A stretch of 53,891 bases of DNA, taken from positions 1 through 53,891 of the forward strand of contig JAJZIR010000017.1 in assembly GCA_021810505.1 (NCBI GenBank), read 5' to 3'. Below the pieces are notes generated by a model. The model was not told the DNA's origin and did no database searches. It was given only the letters and a program-made list of their open reading frames with translations. This document shows, in pieces, positions 24,287 to 33,359 of this stretch (position 1 is its first letter; each line of letters begins with the position of its first letter). The stretch comes from a bacterium (GTDB lineage Bacteria; Deinococcota; Deinococci; Deinococcales; Deinococcaceae). Both the position numbers and the translations under genes were made by a program.

Positions 24287-26572
24287 ATGCGGCTCGCTGA
24301 GCTGGAGCGACAACTCGACCTCGGCCTGATCCGCCAGGCCCTAGCAGAGCGCTGCGCGTGCGCCTTGGGGCGCGGCGCTGTCGCCGAGCTAGAGATCTCC
24401 TCGGACCCGGCTTGGATCGCTGCCCGCCAGGATGAACTCGAGGACGCTCTCTTTCGGGTCACCCCCCACTTGGGGGGAATCAGCGATATCCGGTCGCTGC
24501 TCTACCGGGCCCGTCAAGGCGGCAACCTGGAGGTGTTGGAGCTGCTGGAAGTCGCCGATACCCTCAGCTCGGCCGTCGAGCTGGCCGCCAGGATCGCCGA
24601 GGCCTCGGGAGGGCCCTTGTTGGCGGTCTCCGGGAGGATCGGCAACCACGGCTGGCTGATCGGGCGGCTGCTGGCTGCCCTGGACCGCAGCGGAGCCGTC
24701 CGGGACGACGCCAGCCCTCGGCTGGCCGCTCTCCGCAAGCAGTTGCCGCTGCTCCGACAGGAGATTTTGCAGGGCTTGCAGGCCGCTCGGCAATCCTGGG
24801 GAAGGGCGGTCCAGGACCAAGTCACCATCCGCCGCGACCGCTTCGTGCTGCCGGTCAGGGCCGGTGCCCTCCCCAGAGGCGCTGCGATCGTGGTGGACGT
24901 GTCGTCCAGCAGCTTGACCCACTTCGTCGAGCCGGTCGCGGTCCTTCCCCTGAACAATCGCTGGGTGACGCTGCGCCTGGAAGAGGAGCAGGAGGTGCTG
25001 CGCATCCTGGCCGACCTGACCGGCCAGATCGCTGCGGATCCCCAGATCGAAGCCACCCTGCAGGCTCTGGGCGCGCTGGATCTGATCGCGGCCGAGGTCG
25101 GATTGGTCAAGGACTGGCGGCTGAGCCGGCCGGCGCTCTCCGGTGAGGGTCGGCTCAGCCTGATCCAGGCTTGGCACCCGGGGATCCGCGGCCAACCGGT
25201 TCCCAACGACTTGGTTCTAGACGCCGAGCACCGGATCCTGCTGATCTCCGGGCCGAATATGGGCGGCAAGACCGCGACCCTCAAGCTGGTCGCCCTGGTC
25301 GCGGTGATGCACCAGCTCGGCCTCTACGTGCCCGCGAGTTCGGCTGAGCTGCCGATCTTTCAGGAGATCCTGGCCGATCTCGGAGATGAGCAGAGCCTGG
25401 AGGGCAGCCTCTCCACCTTCGCCGCCCACCTGGGGCGGATCTCGGCCATCCTGACCGGTGCGGGTCCCCGCAGCTTGGTCTTGATCGATGAGCTGGGGAC
25501 GGGGACCGATCCCGGCGAAGGCTCCGCCCTCGCCCAGGCTCTGCTATCCCGCCTGGCTGCCCGCGGCCTGTTGGGGGTGGTCACTACCCACCTCGCGTCG
25601 GTCAAGCAGTGGGCGAGCCAGATCGCCGGCCTGCAGAACGCCAGCATGGGGTTTGACCTCTCTTCCCTGGCCCCTACCTACCGGCTGGAGGTGGGGAGTC
25701 CGGGCCGTTCCCACGGCTTGGACGTGGCCGCGCGCCTGGGCTTACCTCCTGACCTGATCGCCGAGGCGCGCTCCTGGCAGCAGCGCGGCGAGGGGATGCT
25801 CGACGCTGCCCTGGAGGAGATCCGACGCCAGCGCGAGGAGCTGGCCGAGCTCCGGGGGCAGTTGGACCGGGAGCGCGCCGCTCTGGAGGCCGAGCTGGCC
25901 CGGGCCGCCGAGGAGCGGACTCGCCAGGAAGCCGAGCGCGAAGCCCTGCTGGAGCAAGCCCGGCTGCAGGCCGAGCGCCTCTACGCCGAGGCTCTGGAGC
26001 GCAGCCGCAGGCTGGGCCGCCAAGCCAAGCAGCCCGGCCAGCGCGGGACTGCTCTGCAGGAGCTGACCCTGCAGCGCCAGCTGCTGGGCGCCAAAGCGCC
26101 CAGCCCACCGGCCGCCCCCAGCGGGATCGGTCCAGGGTCGTCGGTCCGCCTGCGCGATTACGGGACCGCCCGCGTTCTGGAGCTCCGCGGCGATCAGCTG
26201 CTGGTCCAGGCCGGCCCGCTCAAGCTCAACGTTCCGATGGGAGCGGCCACCCTGCTGGACCAACCGCAGCGGCCGGCTCCCTCGCTGGACCCGGTCCGCA
26301 GCTTCCTGCCCGAGATCGATATCCGCGGTCTACGCGCCGAAGAGGGCCTCGAGCAGGTGGAGAGCCTGCTTCGGGAGGCGGCAGCGCTGGGGAGCTCCCC
26401 GGTGCGGGTCCTGCACGGCAAGGGGGAGGGGGTGCTGCGCGCGGCCATCCGCCAGCGCTTCGGGTCGGACCGGCGGGTCGAGCGGCTGGAGGACGAAGCC
26501 CCCTTTCGGGGCGGCCACGGGGTGACCGTGATCCATCTGAGGGAGCGCAGCCTGGCTGGGGGCCGGACTTGA
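24287..26572 (+). CDS. mutS2: Endonuclease/ribosome-rescue ATPase MutS2
   Basis: A 761-residue MutS2. Domains in order: MutS core/lever helices (1-300), ATPase with Walker [13 protein letters not shown] (about residue 323), Walker [26 protein letters not shown] and [13 protein letters not shown], a long Glu/Arg-rich coiled coil (about 500-600), a KOW-like segment ([25 protein letters not shown]) and a C-terminal Smr nuclease domain ([20 protein letters not shown] ... [16 protein letters not shown]). The family acts on collided ribosomes and suppresses homologous recombination. It starts the long plus-strand block and overlaps rlmN by 4 bases (TTGA). Confidence 0.94.
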   Translation: MRLAELERQLDLGLIRQALAERCACALGRGAVAELEISSDPAWIAARQDELEDALFRVTPHLGGISDIRSLLYRARQGGNLEVLELLEVADTLSSAVELAARIAEASGGPLLAVSGRIGNHGWLIGRLLAALDRSGAVRDDASPRLAALRKQLPLLRQEILQGLQAARQSWGRAVQDQVTIRRDRFVLPVRAGALPRGAAIVVDVSSSSLTHFVEPVAVLPLNNRWVTLRLEEEQEVLRILADLTGQIAADPQIEATLQALGALDLIAAEVGLVKDWRLSRPALSGEGRLSLIQAWHPGIRGQPVPNDLVLDAEHRILLISGPNMGGKTATLKLVALVAVMHQLGLYVPASSAELPIFQEILADLGDEQSLEGSLSTFAAHLGRISAILTGAGPRSLVLIDELGTGTDPGEGSALAQALLSRLAARGLLGVVTTHLASVKQWASQIAGLQNASMGFDLSSLAPTYRLEVGSPGRSHGLDVAARLGLPPDLIAEARSWQQRGEGMLDAALEEIRRQREELAELRGQLDRERAALEAELARAAEERTRQEAEREALLEQARLQAERLYAEALERSRRLGRQAKQPGQRGTALQELTLQRQLLGAKAPSPPAAPSGIGPGSSVRLRDYGTARVLELRGDQLLVQAGPLKLNVPMGAATLLDQPQRPAPSLDPVRSFLPEIDIRGLRAEEGLEQVESLLREAAALGSSPVRVLHGKGEGVLRAAIRQRFGSDRRVERLEDEAPFRGGHGVTVIHLRERSLAGGRT

Positions 26573-27642
26573 GCGCCGCGGCGCTGCGCCAGCTGGCCGG
26601 CCTCTTCCCGGAGGAGCTCCCCCTAGGTGGCTACCGCCTGGAGCAGCTGCTGGGCTGGGTCTACGGCCGGGGTGTTACCGATTTCTCCCAAATGCATACT
26701 CTGCCCGCTTCGCTCCGCGGGGAGCTGGCCGCCGCGTTCTCCTTACAACCCTTCGCGGGCCTGCAGCGCGTCGACGCCGAGGATGGCAGTAGCCGCTACC
26801 TCTTCACCTTGCTGGACGGCCAGCGCACCGAGGCGGTCTACATGCCCTACGCCGGCCACTCCACGCTCTGCGTCTCCTCCATGGTGGGATGCCCGGCGGC
26901 TTGCCGCTTCTGCGCCACCGGCGCGATGGGCTTCGGGCGCAACCTCAGCGCTGCGGAGGTCGTCGGCCAGTTGCTGGCGGTAGCCGGGGACCAGGGAATT
27001 TCGCCGCGCAGCCTGCGCAACCTGGTGTTTATGGGGATGGGTGAGCCGCTCCTCAACCTAGCCCAAGTGAGGCGCGCGGCCGAGATCCTGCTGCACCCTA
27101 GGGCGCTAGGGATGTCGGCTAGGCGGGTCACCTTATCCACGGTGGGGTTACCTGCTAAGATCCTGGCCCTGTCGGCCAGCGGGCCCCACCTGCGGCTGGC
27201 TATCTCGCTGCACGCCCCGGACGAGCCCACACGGCAGCGCATCATCCCCACCGCCCATGCCCACCCCATCGCCGAGATCCTCTCGGCGGCCTCGGCTTAC
27301 CAAGAAGCCACCGGGCGGCGTATTTCTTTCGAATACAGCCTGCTCCGAGGCGTCAACGATCATGATTGGCAGGCAGATCTGCTGGCAGAGCTGCTCCGCG
27401 GCCTGATCGCTCATGTCAACCTGATCCCCCTGAATCCCTGGCCGGGCAGCCCCTATCGAGCCACCAGCGAGGCGGGTCTGCAGCGCTTTCTGGATCGCCT
27501 GGCCCTGCGCGGTATACCGGTGAGCGTCCGCCGTTCTCGGGGCCGGGAAGCGGGTGCTGCTTGCGGCCAGCTGGCCTTAGCCGCTGCCCCCAGAGCCGAT
27601 TCCGCGCGTGGCCTATCTGCTCAGAATTCGAGTAGACTATGA
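26569..27642 (+). CDS. rlmN: 23S rRNA/tRNA adenine-C2 methyltransferase RlmN
   Basis: A 357-residue radical SAM enzyme that methylates C2 of A2503 in 23S rRNA and A37 of some tRNAs. The CxxxCxxC iron-sulfur motif is in [22 protein letters not shown] (Cys about 108, 112, 115). Other segments are [34 protein letters not shown] and [14 protein letters not shown], with [15 protein letters not shown] near the end containing the second catalytic Cys. Start is TTG 26569, overlapping the mutS2 TGA. A roughly 20-residue Ala/Ser-rich tail is added at the C-terminus. Confidence 0.94.
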   Translation: MSAAALRQLAGLFPEELPLGGYRLEQLLGWVYGRGVTDFSQMHTLPASLRGELAAAFSLQPFAGLQRVDAEDGSSRYLFTLLDGQRTEAVYMPYAGHSTLCVSSMVGCPAACRFCATGAMGFGRNLSAAEVVGQLLAVAGDQGISPRSLRNLVFMGMGEPLLNLAQVRRAAEILLHPRALGMSARRVTLSTVGLPAKILALSASGPHLRLAISLHAPDEPTRQRIIPTAHAHPIAEILSAASAYQEATGRRISFEYSLLRGVNDHDWQADLLAELLRGLIAHVNLIPLNPWPGSPYRATSEAGLQRFLDRLALRGIPVSVRRSRGREAGAACGQLALAAAPRADSARGLSAQNSSRL

Positions 27643-27676
27643 CCTGTACGAAGCTGGGGCTGATTAAGGAGGATGT

Positions 27677-29191
27677 GTGCGTAGACCATCGAAAGACTTC
27701 AGCGCGCGACCGCTCCGGATCGCCGCCTTTTTGGGGTTGACCCTGCTCGGGGCCGGGCTGGCGGTGGGTTCGGTGACGGCTTCGTTGTTGTCTTCCGGTC
27801 AGCGCCAACTGGCTGCCGGCCAATACGCCGCCGCCCGCGAGACCTTTCAGGCTGCGGTGACCCGCCACTACTCGGACGCCGCCGCCCACTTCGGGTTGGG
27901 TCTGGCCCTGGATCACCTGAAGGATTACCAGGCTGCCAGATTCGAGTTTCAGGAAGTGCTGAGGCTCAAGCCGGGCCTTCCCGAAGCCGAATACAACCTG
28001 GGAGTGGTCTACCAGCAGCTGGGCAACACCTCCGCCGCCATCGTGGCCTACCGGGCAGCGCTGGGGGGCTCCTCCAAGCTGACCGCGGCCCAACGGCTGG
28101 AGACCAACCGGAACTTGGCGGCGCTGGAGGTCCAGGCGGGCAACCACGCCGCAGCGGCCAAGCTGGATCAGGCTGCACTCAAGCTCGCCCCCAAAGACCT
28201 CAAGCTGTGGCTGGATACCGCGGAGCAGCTCTATCTGGCTGGACAAGCGGTCTCGGCTAGCTCTCCGCTCCACCTGGGCGGTACGGCTACTGCCTTGCCC
28301 TACGCCTACCACGTCCTGGCTCGGCAACCCGGCAACGTCAAGGCGGTGGAGCTGATCGCCGATGTCTACCTCTCCCAGAAGCTGACCAACCAGGCGCTCC
28401 AGGTCCTGCACGGTGGGATCGCGGCGGCGACCACCCCGCTGGACCGCGCCGCTCTCCTGCGGGCGCGTAGCCGGATTGAGGAGTCGGGGGGTCAGGTAGC
28501 CGCGGAGCTGGCGGATCTGAAGCGGGCCGTGAGGCTGGTCCCGGGAGATGCCAGCGGCCAGCTGCTCTACGCCCAGGCGCTGCTCCGCAACGCCCAGCCG
28601 CGTAGAGCCCTGGTGCACTTCGAGGCCGCCCTCATGGCCGATTCGACCAGCGGCGCGGCCATGTTGGGGATCGCCCTGGTCGAGGAGCACCTGGGCGCCA
28701 ACCTCCTCGCTGCGGAGGACGCTGCCTCGGCAGTTCGGCTCACCCACACCGCCAGCGTCAAGCGGGCCGCACAGTTTCTGGAAGCTCGCAGCGACTACCG
28801 CAGCGGCCATTTCACCGAAGCCCTCCCCCTCCTCCAGGAATTGGCCGCTCAGAAGCCAACGGTCAGCGTGCAGCTCTGGCTGGGCCTGACTGAATTCTCG
28901 CTGAAGAAATACTCGGCGGCCATGCGGTCCCTGGCCGCCGCCGAGCAGGCTGACCCCCAGAACCTGCTGATCGCTGCCGATTTGGGCGGCGCGGCCTTAG
29001 CGGCCGGGCACTTCAACGCTGCTGCCAAGGTGCTGCGCGCCGTGGTCCAGGCGCAGCCGAAAAATGGCCAGGCCTGGTACAACCTGGGATGGTCCCTGCG
29101 GGGTCAGGGCCACCTCCTTCAGGCTAAAGCCGCGTTCAAGAAAGCGTTGGCCTTGGGGTACGCTCCGGCCAAGGCCGCGCTGGGAGGTTAA
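27677..29191 (+). CDS. TPR-repeat protein with N-terminal membrane anchor
   Basis: A 504-residue protein. A hydrophobic segment at about residues 15-40 (IAAFLGLTLLGAGLAVGSVTASLL) anchors or exports it, followed by about a dozen degenerate tetratricopeptide repeats (AAAHFGLGLALDHLKDYQAARFEF, AEYNLGVVYQQLGNTSAAIVAYR, AWYNLGWSLRGQGHLLQAKAAFKKAL). These make helical scaffolds for protein-protein contacts, often in the envelope or pilus assembly. GTG 27677 has AGGAGG four bases upstream, with TAGACT near 27632 as a possible -10. It is followed 6 bases later by a SPOR-domain protein, suggesting a shared envelope or division role. Confidence 0.82.
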   Translation: MRRPSKDFSARPLRIAAFLGLTLLGAGLAVGSVTASLLSSGQRQLAAGQYAAARETFQAAVTRHYSDAAAHFGLGLALDHLKDYQAARFEFQEVLRLKPGLPEAEYNLGVVYQQLGNTSAAIVAYRAALGGSSKLTAAQRLETNRNLAALEVQAGNHAAAAKLDQAALKLAPKDLKLWLDTAEQLYLAGQAVSASSPLHLGGTATALPYAYHVLARQPGNVKAVELIADVYLSQKLTNQALQVLHGGIAAATTPLDRAALLRARSRIEESGGQVAAELADLKRAVRLVPGDASGQLLYAQALLRNAQPRRALVHFEAALMADSTSGAAMLGIALVEEHLGANLLAAEDAASAVRLTHTASVKRAAQFLEARSDYRSGHFTEALPLLQELAAQKPTVSVQLWLGLTEFSLKKYSAAMRSLAAAEQADPQNLLIAADLGGAALAAGHFNAAAKVLRAVVQAQPKNGQAWYNLGWSLRGQGHLLQAKAAFKKALALGYAPAKAALGG

Positions 29192-29197
29192 GTTCGC

Positions 29198-30136
29198 ATG
29201 CGTTGGTGGTCTCGCAACTGGCCTGACGTCATCATCGTCTTCCTGATCTTGGTGCTGATTGCGGGATTCGTCTTGGTGCTCAGGGGAGGTCTCCACCAGG
29301 CTGCGCCGGGGCAAGCGGCTGGGAGCCCTGCCGGGGCGACGCCCCGGCAGGCTCCTGCTCAGCGGACGAGTCCCCTCGCGGTCTCCCCGGCGACGGCTAC
29401 CCCATCCGCTTCTCCCCCTGCAGCTGCGAGCACCGCCCCTGGGGCGAGCAGCACCCCTTCTGCGCCGAATGCGGTGCCCACCATCCCAGCCCAGCAGGCC
29501 CAGCCCTCCCAAGCTACTTCCAGCAGCTCGGAGGCCAAGACCAGTCGGCGCCGGAGCGGTCCGGCCAGTCCGGCCCCACAGCCTGTTGCTGGGCGGGCGC
29601 CTTCTCCTAAGTCCCTGATCAGCGCCCACCACCCTCCTACCGGAGCGGACTACCGGATCAGCGCCGGGGTCTTTCGGATCCACGGCGACGCCCGGCGCAT
29701 GGCTGCGGCGGTCGAGAAGACCGGCTTCCCGGCATACATCTTGACCAGCTCGGGCCATCAGTACGCTGTGCTCACCGGTCCTTTTGCGACCCGAGCTGCG
29801 GCTGAGCAGGCTTTGAAGGAGCTGAAGGTGGCGACCCCCAATCTCTTCATCTATGCTCCCAATCCGGGGAGCTCTTCCCCGGCGGCCTCGGCCTTCTCGG
29901 CGCATTCGGGCGCTGCGCCGGCGCGCAAAGACCTCCAAGTCGGTGCCTTTTCTCGCCAATCCGACGCCTCCAGGATGGAGGTGCAGCTGCGCGCTGCGGG
30001 TCTGCAGCCGACTCTGCGCGTGCAGGGTAGCCTCACACAGGTGCTGCTCGGCCCCTTCGGCCCTTCCGGGCTCCAGCGCACCGAACACCTCCTCGCCAAG
30101 CTGAAGATCCCTTACTTCGAGGTTCCACCGACGTGA
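29198..30136 (+). CDS. SPOR-domain cell-envelope protein
   Basis: A 312-residue bitopic protein: short cytoplasmic start MRWWSRNWPD, one transmembrane helix (VIIVFLILVLIAGFVLVLRGG), a Pro/Ala/Ser-rich linker (about 35-140), then two SPOR-like modules (YRISAGVFRIHGDARRMAAAVEK... and LQVGAFSRQSDASRMEVQLRAAG...VLLGPF). SPOR domains bind denuded septal peptidoglycan, so a cell-division role is likely. Its stop overlaps the rex GTG (GTGA, 30133-30136). Confidence 0.85.
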   Translation: MRWWSRNWPDVIIVFLILVLIAGFVLVLRGGLHQAAPGQAAGSPAGATPRQAPAQRTSPLAVSPATATPSASPPAAASTAPGASSTPSAPNAVPTIPAQQAQPSQATSSSSEAKTSRRRSGPASPAPQPVAGRAPSPKSLISAHHPPTGADYRISAGVFRIHGDARRMAAAVEKTGFPAYILTSSGHQYAVLTGPFATRAAAEQALKELKVATPNLFIYAPNPGSSSPAASAFSAHSGAAPARKDLQVGAFSRQSDASRMEVQLRAAGLQPTLRVQGSLTQVLLGPFGPSGLQRTEHLLAKLKIPYFEVPPT

Positions 30137-30858
30137 CGTCCAACATCCCCAAGGCCACCATCTCCCGCCTAGTGACCTATCTGAGAATCTTGGAGAGCCT
30201 GGAGTCTGAGGAGGTGAACCGGACGAGTTCAACCCAGCTGGCCGAGCAGGCCCAGGTCTCAGCCTTCCAGGTGCGCAAGGACCTGGCTTACTTCGGGCGC
30301 TTCGGCACCCGGGGTATGGGCTACACCGTCAAGGTGTTGCAGCGCGAGCTGCGGCGCATCCTCGGCCTGGACCGGCCCTGGAGCGTCGTGATCCTGGGGG
30401 TCGGCCGCTTAGGCCAAGCGATCGCCAACTATCCCGGGGCCAGCGATTACCACTTCCGCTTCGTCGGCCTGTTCGACGTGGACGCGGCCAAGATCGGTCA
30501 GCAGGTCGCTGGGATCACCGTCCAACATGTCAGCGCGCTGCCCGACTTCCTCGCCGGCCGGCGCGCCCGCAGCCTGGATGACGAGAAGATCATGGGTTTC
30601 TTGGCGGTTCCGCCTGAGCAGGCTCAGGCGGCTGCGGATAGCCTGATGGCCGCAGGGATCCGGGGTATCCTCAACTTCGCCCCCGTGGTGATCCAGACTG
30701 GTCCCCGCCAGGCCCAGGGTCAGGGCGCGGAAACCCACGAAGACTGGAAGGGCGTGGTGGTCGAAAACGTCGATTTTCTTGCCGGGATGAAGCGCCTAGC
30801 TTTTTTCATGCTCAACCCCGGCTTACGCGAGGATATCGCCCTCGCTCTGGAGGACTAG
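30133..30858 (+). CDS. rex: Redox-sensing transcriptional repressor Rex
   Basis: A 241-residue Rex. The N-terminal winged helix (PKATISRLVTYLRILESLESEEVNRTSSTQLAEQAQVSAFQVRKDLAYFGRFGTRGMGY) binds DNA; the Rossmann domain (VVILGVGRLGQAIANYPG, about residue 85 on) senses NADH/NAD+. The domain-swapped C-terminal helix ends in FFMLNPGLREDIALALED. Somewhat longer than the usual 210-residue Rex because of inserts around ARSLDDEK and GPRQAQGQGAETHEDWKG. No TTGTGAA-type Rex operator was seen in this window. Confidence 0.93.
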   Translation: MTSNIPKATISRLVTYLRILESLESEEVNRTSSTQLAEQAQVSAFQVRKDLAYFGRFGTRGMGYTVKVLQRELRRILGLDRPWSVVILGVGRLGQAIANYPGASDYHFRFVGLFDVDAAKIGQQVAGITVQHVSALPDFLAGRRARSLDDEKIMGFLAVPPEQAQAAADSLMAAGIRGILNFAPVVIQTGPRQAQGQGAETHEDWKGVVVENVDFLAGMKRLAFFMLNPGLREDIALALED

Positions 30859-30859
30859 G

Positions 30860-30883
30860 GTGCGGCGGAGTCAGCTGCTGTGA
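30860..30883 (+). CDS. Seven-codon bridge ORF between rex and the c-di-AMP receptor gene
   Basis: GTG at 30860 lies one base after the rex stop, encodes VRRSQLL and stops with TGA (30881-30883) that overlaps the GTG start of the next gene (30880). The next gene has no good SD, so terminating ribosomes could be handed on. One of three such bridges in this operon. Confidence 0.4.
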   Translation: MRRSQLL

Positions 30884-31209
30884 AGCTAGTTTTTGCGATC
30901 GTCCAGGATGCCGACGCCGCCCATCTGATCCGTCGCCTCAGCGAGCAGGCCTTTGAGGTGACCAAGCTGGCCTCTACCGGAGGGTTTCTCAGGGAAGGGA
31001 ACACCACCTTGTTGATGGGCATCGATGAGGAGCGCTTGGATGACCTCAAGCGCCTGGTGCGGCAGGTTTGCCGCACCCGGACCAGGCTGGTCAGCCCGGG
31101 GATCGCCCTCTCCGAGCAAGCCGAACCGTTGCTCAACCAGCCGATCGAAGTCCCGGTCGGAGGCGCGGTGCTGTTCGTCCTGAGCATCGAGGAGTTCGTC
31201 AAAGTCTGA
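30880..31209 (+). CDS. Cyclic-di-AMP receptor-like protein (DarA/PstA/YaaQ family, DUF970)
   Basis: A 109-residue PII-like protein close to the DarA/PstA/CdaR family that binds c-di-AMP in Firmicutes. Sequence: [19 protein letters not shown], the glycine-rich binding loop [18 protein letters not shown], and the hydrophobic C-terminal strand [16 protein letters not shown]. It should form a trimer. GTG 30880 overlaps the TGA of the bridge ORF. It sits between the redox regulator rex and the ribosome quality-control factor gene rqcH, and its effector is unknown. Confidence 0.88.
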   Translation: MKLVFAIVQDADAAHLIRRLSEQAFEVTKLASTGGFLREGNTTLLMGIDEERLDDLKRLVRQVCRTRTRLVSPGIALSEQAEPLLNQPIEVPVGGAVLFVLSIEEFVKV

Positions 31210-31222
31210 CCTGGGAGGCGAC

Positions 31223-32692
31223 GTGGAAGGACTGCTGCTCGCCGCTGTCTTGGAGCGGCTCGCCCCGCTGCTGCCTGCCCCGACGGCCGGTTGGACCTGC
31301 CTGTCGCCGGACCAGCTGGTCTTGCACCTGGTTCCTGACTGCGATCTCTGGATCGACGCCGCTCCGGGTAACCCGCAGCTCGCCCTGAAGCCCTCTCGGC
31401 GCGAGCTGCCAGGGACGGCACCGAACCCCTTCCAGCGGGCAGTGATTGCCCGCTTGAGAGGACCCCTGCAGACCGCTTTCCAGCACCGCTTGGACCGAGT
31501 GGTGTGCTTGGAGTTCGGCGCGCAGCCGGGTTTTGTCCCGACCCCGGGCGGGCGGTTGGTCTTCGAGCCGGCTGGCCGGCAGGCTAACTTGTACCTGCTC
31601 GGCCCCGGAGAGGGGCTGGAGGGGCGCCTGTTGGCGGTGCTCCGCGAGACGGCCCCCGGCCGGAATAGATACCGGCAGCTCCGTCCCGGCCAACCCTATC
31701 TTCTACCCCCGGCGTACTCCAAGTTCGACCCCAGGCAGCTGGATCCGGACGCGCTCGCCCAGCTGGCAGCTTGTGATCCCGGGGAGTGGTACCGGCTGCT
31801 CGACGGGCTCAGTCCCCGCCTCTCCCGTGTCCTAGCCGAGCAGGCGAGCCGGTATGAAGAGGGCCCCTCCGAGCTGTTGGCCTGGCTGCTCTCCCAGATC
31901 CAGAGCGGTCACCTGGATCCGGGGACGGGATCGGTACCGGCTACACCGGCCGCTGCGCAGGGCGGCAGGATAGTTGCCCTGGAGCACCAGCTAGCTGAAC
32001 TGGAAGGCCTGCCCGCACCGGACCAGAGCGCCCTGCGCGCCGAAGCCGACCTGATCTTGGCCGCCGCCTCATCGCTCCCGCGGGGCAGCCGAGAGCTGTC
32101 GGTGCCCGATCCGGTCACCGGAAACGCCCGGGTGATCGCGCTGGACCCGGCGCTCGATGGGGCTGAGAACGCTGCGCTGCGCTACCAGCGGCTGCGGCAG
32201 GAGATTCAGGAATACCGCCGCCGCCAGGCCAGAATTCCTCAGCTGCGCGCTGAACTGAGCCGCCTGCGCTCCTTGCAGGCCGATAGGGCCCGCCGCCCCC
32301 GCTCGCCCAAACCCCAGGAGCGCCTCCACGGCCTGGTTTACCGCCTGCCTTCCGGTGTAGAGCTGCGGGTTGGGCGCAACGCCGCCGAGAACGAGGCCAT
32401 CCGTCGGCAAGCAAAGAGCCAAGACTACTGGTTTCACGCGCAGGGTAGCCCGGGTTCCCACGTGATCGCGCTGGCAAACCGGAAGCCGCTTCCGGTCACC
32501 GACCTGCTGGCCGCGGCCCAGGTCGCCGCTCACCACTCTCGCTTGGCCGGGTCTGCCCAGGTACTGGTCGACTACACCCTGCTCAAGCATGTCTGGAAGC
32601 CCAAGGGTGCCAGGCCGGGTGAGGTGCACTTCAGCCACCAGAAGACGCTGGTGGTCAGGCCCGACCTGCCCGAGGGCGTTGTAAAGTTGTAG
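31223..32692 (+). CDS. rqcH: Ribosome quality-control factor RqcH (NFACT protein)
   Basis: A 489-residue NFACT protein, shorter than the roughly 570 residues of Bacillus RqcH. N-terminal NFACT-N domain (LDRVVCLEFG..., NLYLLGPGEG), a central helical coiled coil (about 250-370), and the C-terminal NFACT-R domain (FHAQGSPGSHVIALANRKPLP, EVHFSHQKTLVVRPDLPEGV). RqcH binds split 50S-peptidyl-tRNA complexes and adds C-terminal alanine tails. GTG 31223 has GGGAGG upstream. With mutS2 in the same block, ribosome rescue functions cluster here. Confidence 0.88.
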   Translation: MEGLLLAAVLERLAPLLPAPTAGWTCLSPDQLVLHLVPDCDLWIDAAPGNPQLALKPSRRELPGTAPNPFQRAVIARLRGPLQTAFQHRLDRVVCLEFGAQPGFVPTPGGRLVFEPAGRQANLYLLGPGEGLEGRLLAVLRETAPGRNRYRQLRPGQPYLLPPAYSKFDPRQLDPDALAQLAACDPGEWYRLLDGLSPRLSRVLAEQASRYEEGPSELLAWLLSQIQSGHLDPGTGSVPATPAAAQGGRIVALEHQLAELEGLPAPDQSALRAEADLILAAASSLPRGSRELSVPDPVTGNARVIALDPALDGAENAALRYQRLRQEIQEYRRRQARIPQLRAELSRLRSLQADRARRPRSPKPQERLHGLVYRLPSGVELRVGRNAAENEAIRRQAKSQDYWFHAQGSPGSHVIALANRKPLPVTDLLAAAQVAAHHSRLAGSAQVLVDYTLLKHVWKPKGARPGEVHFSHQKTLVVRPDLPEGVVKL

Positions 32693-32694
32693 GG

Positions 32695-32766
32695 GTGGAG
32701 GAAGAAGCGCCGCTGATCCTGCACGGTCAGGCCGTAGGGCCCAGCCGCTTGGCCGCGCAGCGGTGA
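32695..32766 (+). CDS. 23-codon bridge ORF between rqcH and the acetyltransferase gene
   Basis: GTG 32695 follows the rqcH TAG by two bases, encodes VEEEAPLILHGQAVGPSRLA plus AQR and ends with TGA at 32764-32766, overlapping the GTG at 32763. No SD precedes that GTG. The peptide could also be a relic of an acetyltransferase N-terminus (PLIL.G), but it is out of frame with the enzyme. Confidence 0.4.
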   Translation: MEEEAPLILHGQAVGPSRLAAQR

Positions 32767-33359
32767 GTGCGACTGCCCGGCCCGGCGAAGACGTGGTGTA
32801 TGGCCAGGTCGCCCTGCGGCCGCTGGCCAAGCTCTCCCAAGACGACTGGAAAGTTCTCTACAGCTTCTATAGGGATAGAGAGATTGCAGCCTGGAGCAGC
32901 GCCAAGCCGATCCGGATTCCCCTGTGGCTCTTTCGCAAGATGTCTCTCCTGGAGGAAGCTTCCGGCGACCGCTTCGGCTTCGGCATTTTTTTGCGGGAGA
33001 CTGCGCAGCTGATCGGCGGCGCGGAGCTCTATGACCTGGGTCCGGCGGGGGCTTCGCCGCCCCGATTTGCCACCTTGGGCATCATGATCGGGCGCAAGGA
33101 GCTCTGGAGCCAGCACTACGGCCGTGCGGCGGTGACGGCCCTGCTGCTGTTCGCTTTTGTCCACTTAGACCCGCCGTTGGAGCGGGTGCGCCTCACCACC
33201 CTGCAGTTCAACCAGCGCGCCCAGCGCGCTTTTCTAGCGGCTGGCTTCCGCGTGGTCGGCCGTGACAGCCCTCCCAGGCAGCCTCGCCTGCTGATGGAGT
33301 GTACCAGAGAGGAATGGAATGCTAGACACCCACCCGATCCTAGTTCACGAGCGCTATAG
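32763..33359 (+). CDS. GNAT-family N-acetyltransferase
   Basis: A 198-residue GNAT protein, RimJ/RimL-like in order: VYGQVALRPLAKLSQDDWKVLYSFYRD, FGIFLRETAQLIGGAELYDLG (beta4), FATLGIMIGRKELWSQHYGRAAVTALLLFAF (motif A region) and LTTLQFNQRAQRAFLAAGFRVVGRDS (C-terminal Asn-containing helix). It likely acetylates a protein N-terminus or small amine; the substrate is unknown. Its end overlaps the next gene by 41 bases. Confidence 0.85.
   Translation: MSATARPGEDVVYGQVALRPLAKLSQDDWKVLYSFYRDREIAAWSSAKPIRIPLWLFRKMSLLEEASGDRFGFGIFLRETAQLIGGAELYDLGPAGASPPRFATLGIMIGRKELWSQHYGRAAVTALLLFAFVHLDPPLERVRLTTLQFNQRAQRAFLAAGFRVVGRDSPPRQPRLLMECTREEWNARHPPDPSSRAL

Noticed and set aside
27416-28810. 464-codon minus-strand frame
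   Set aside because: Antisense to rlmN and the TPR gene; low complexity, no domain.
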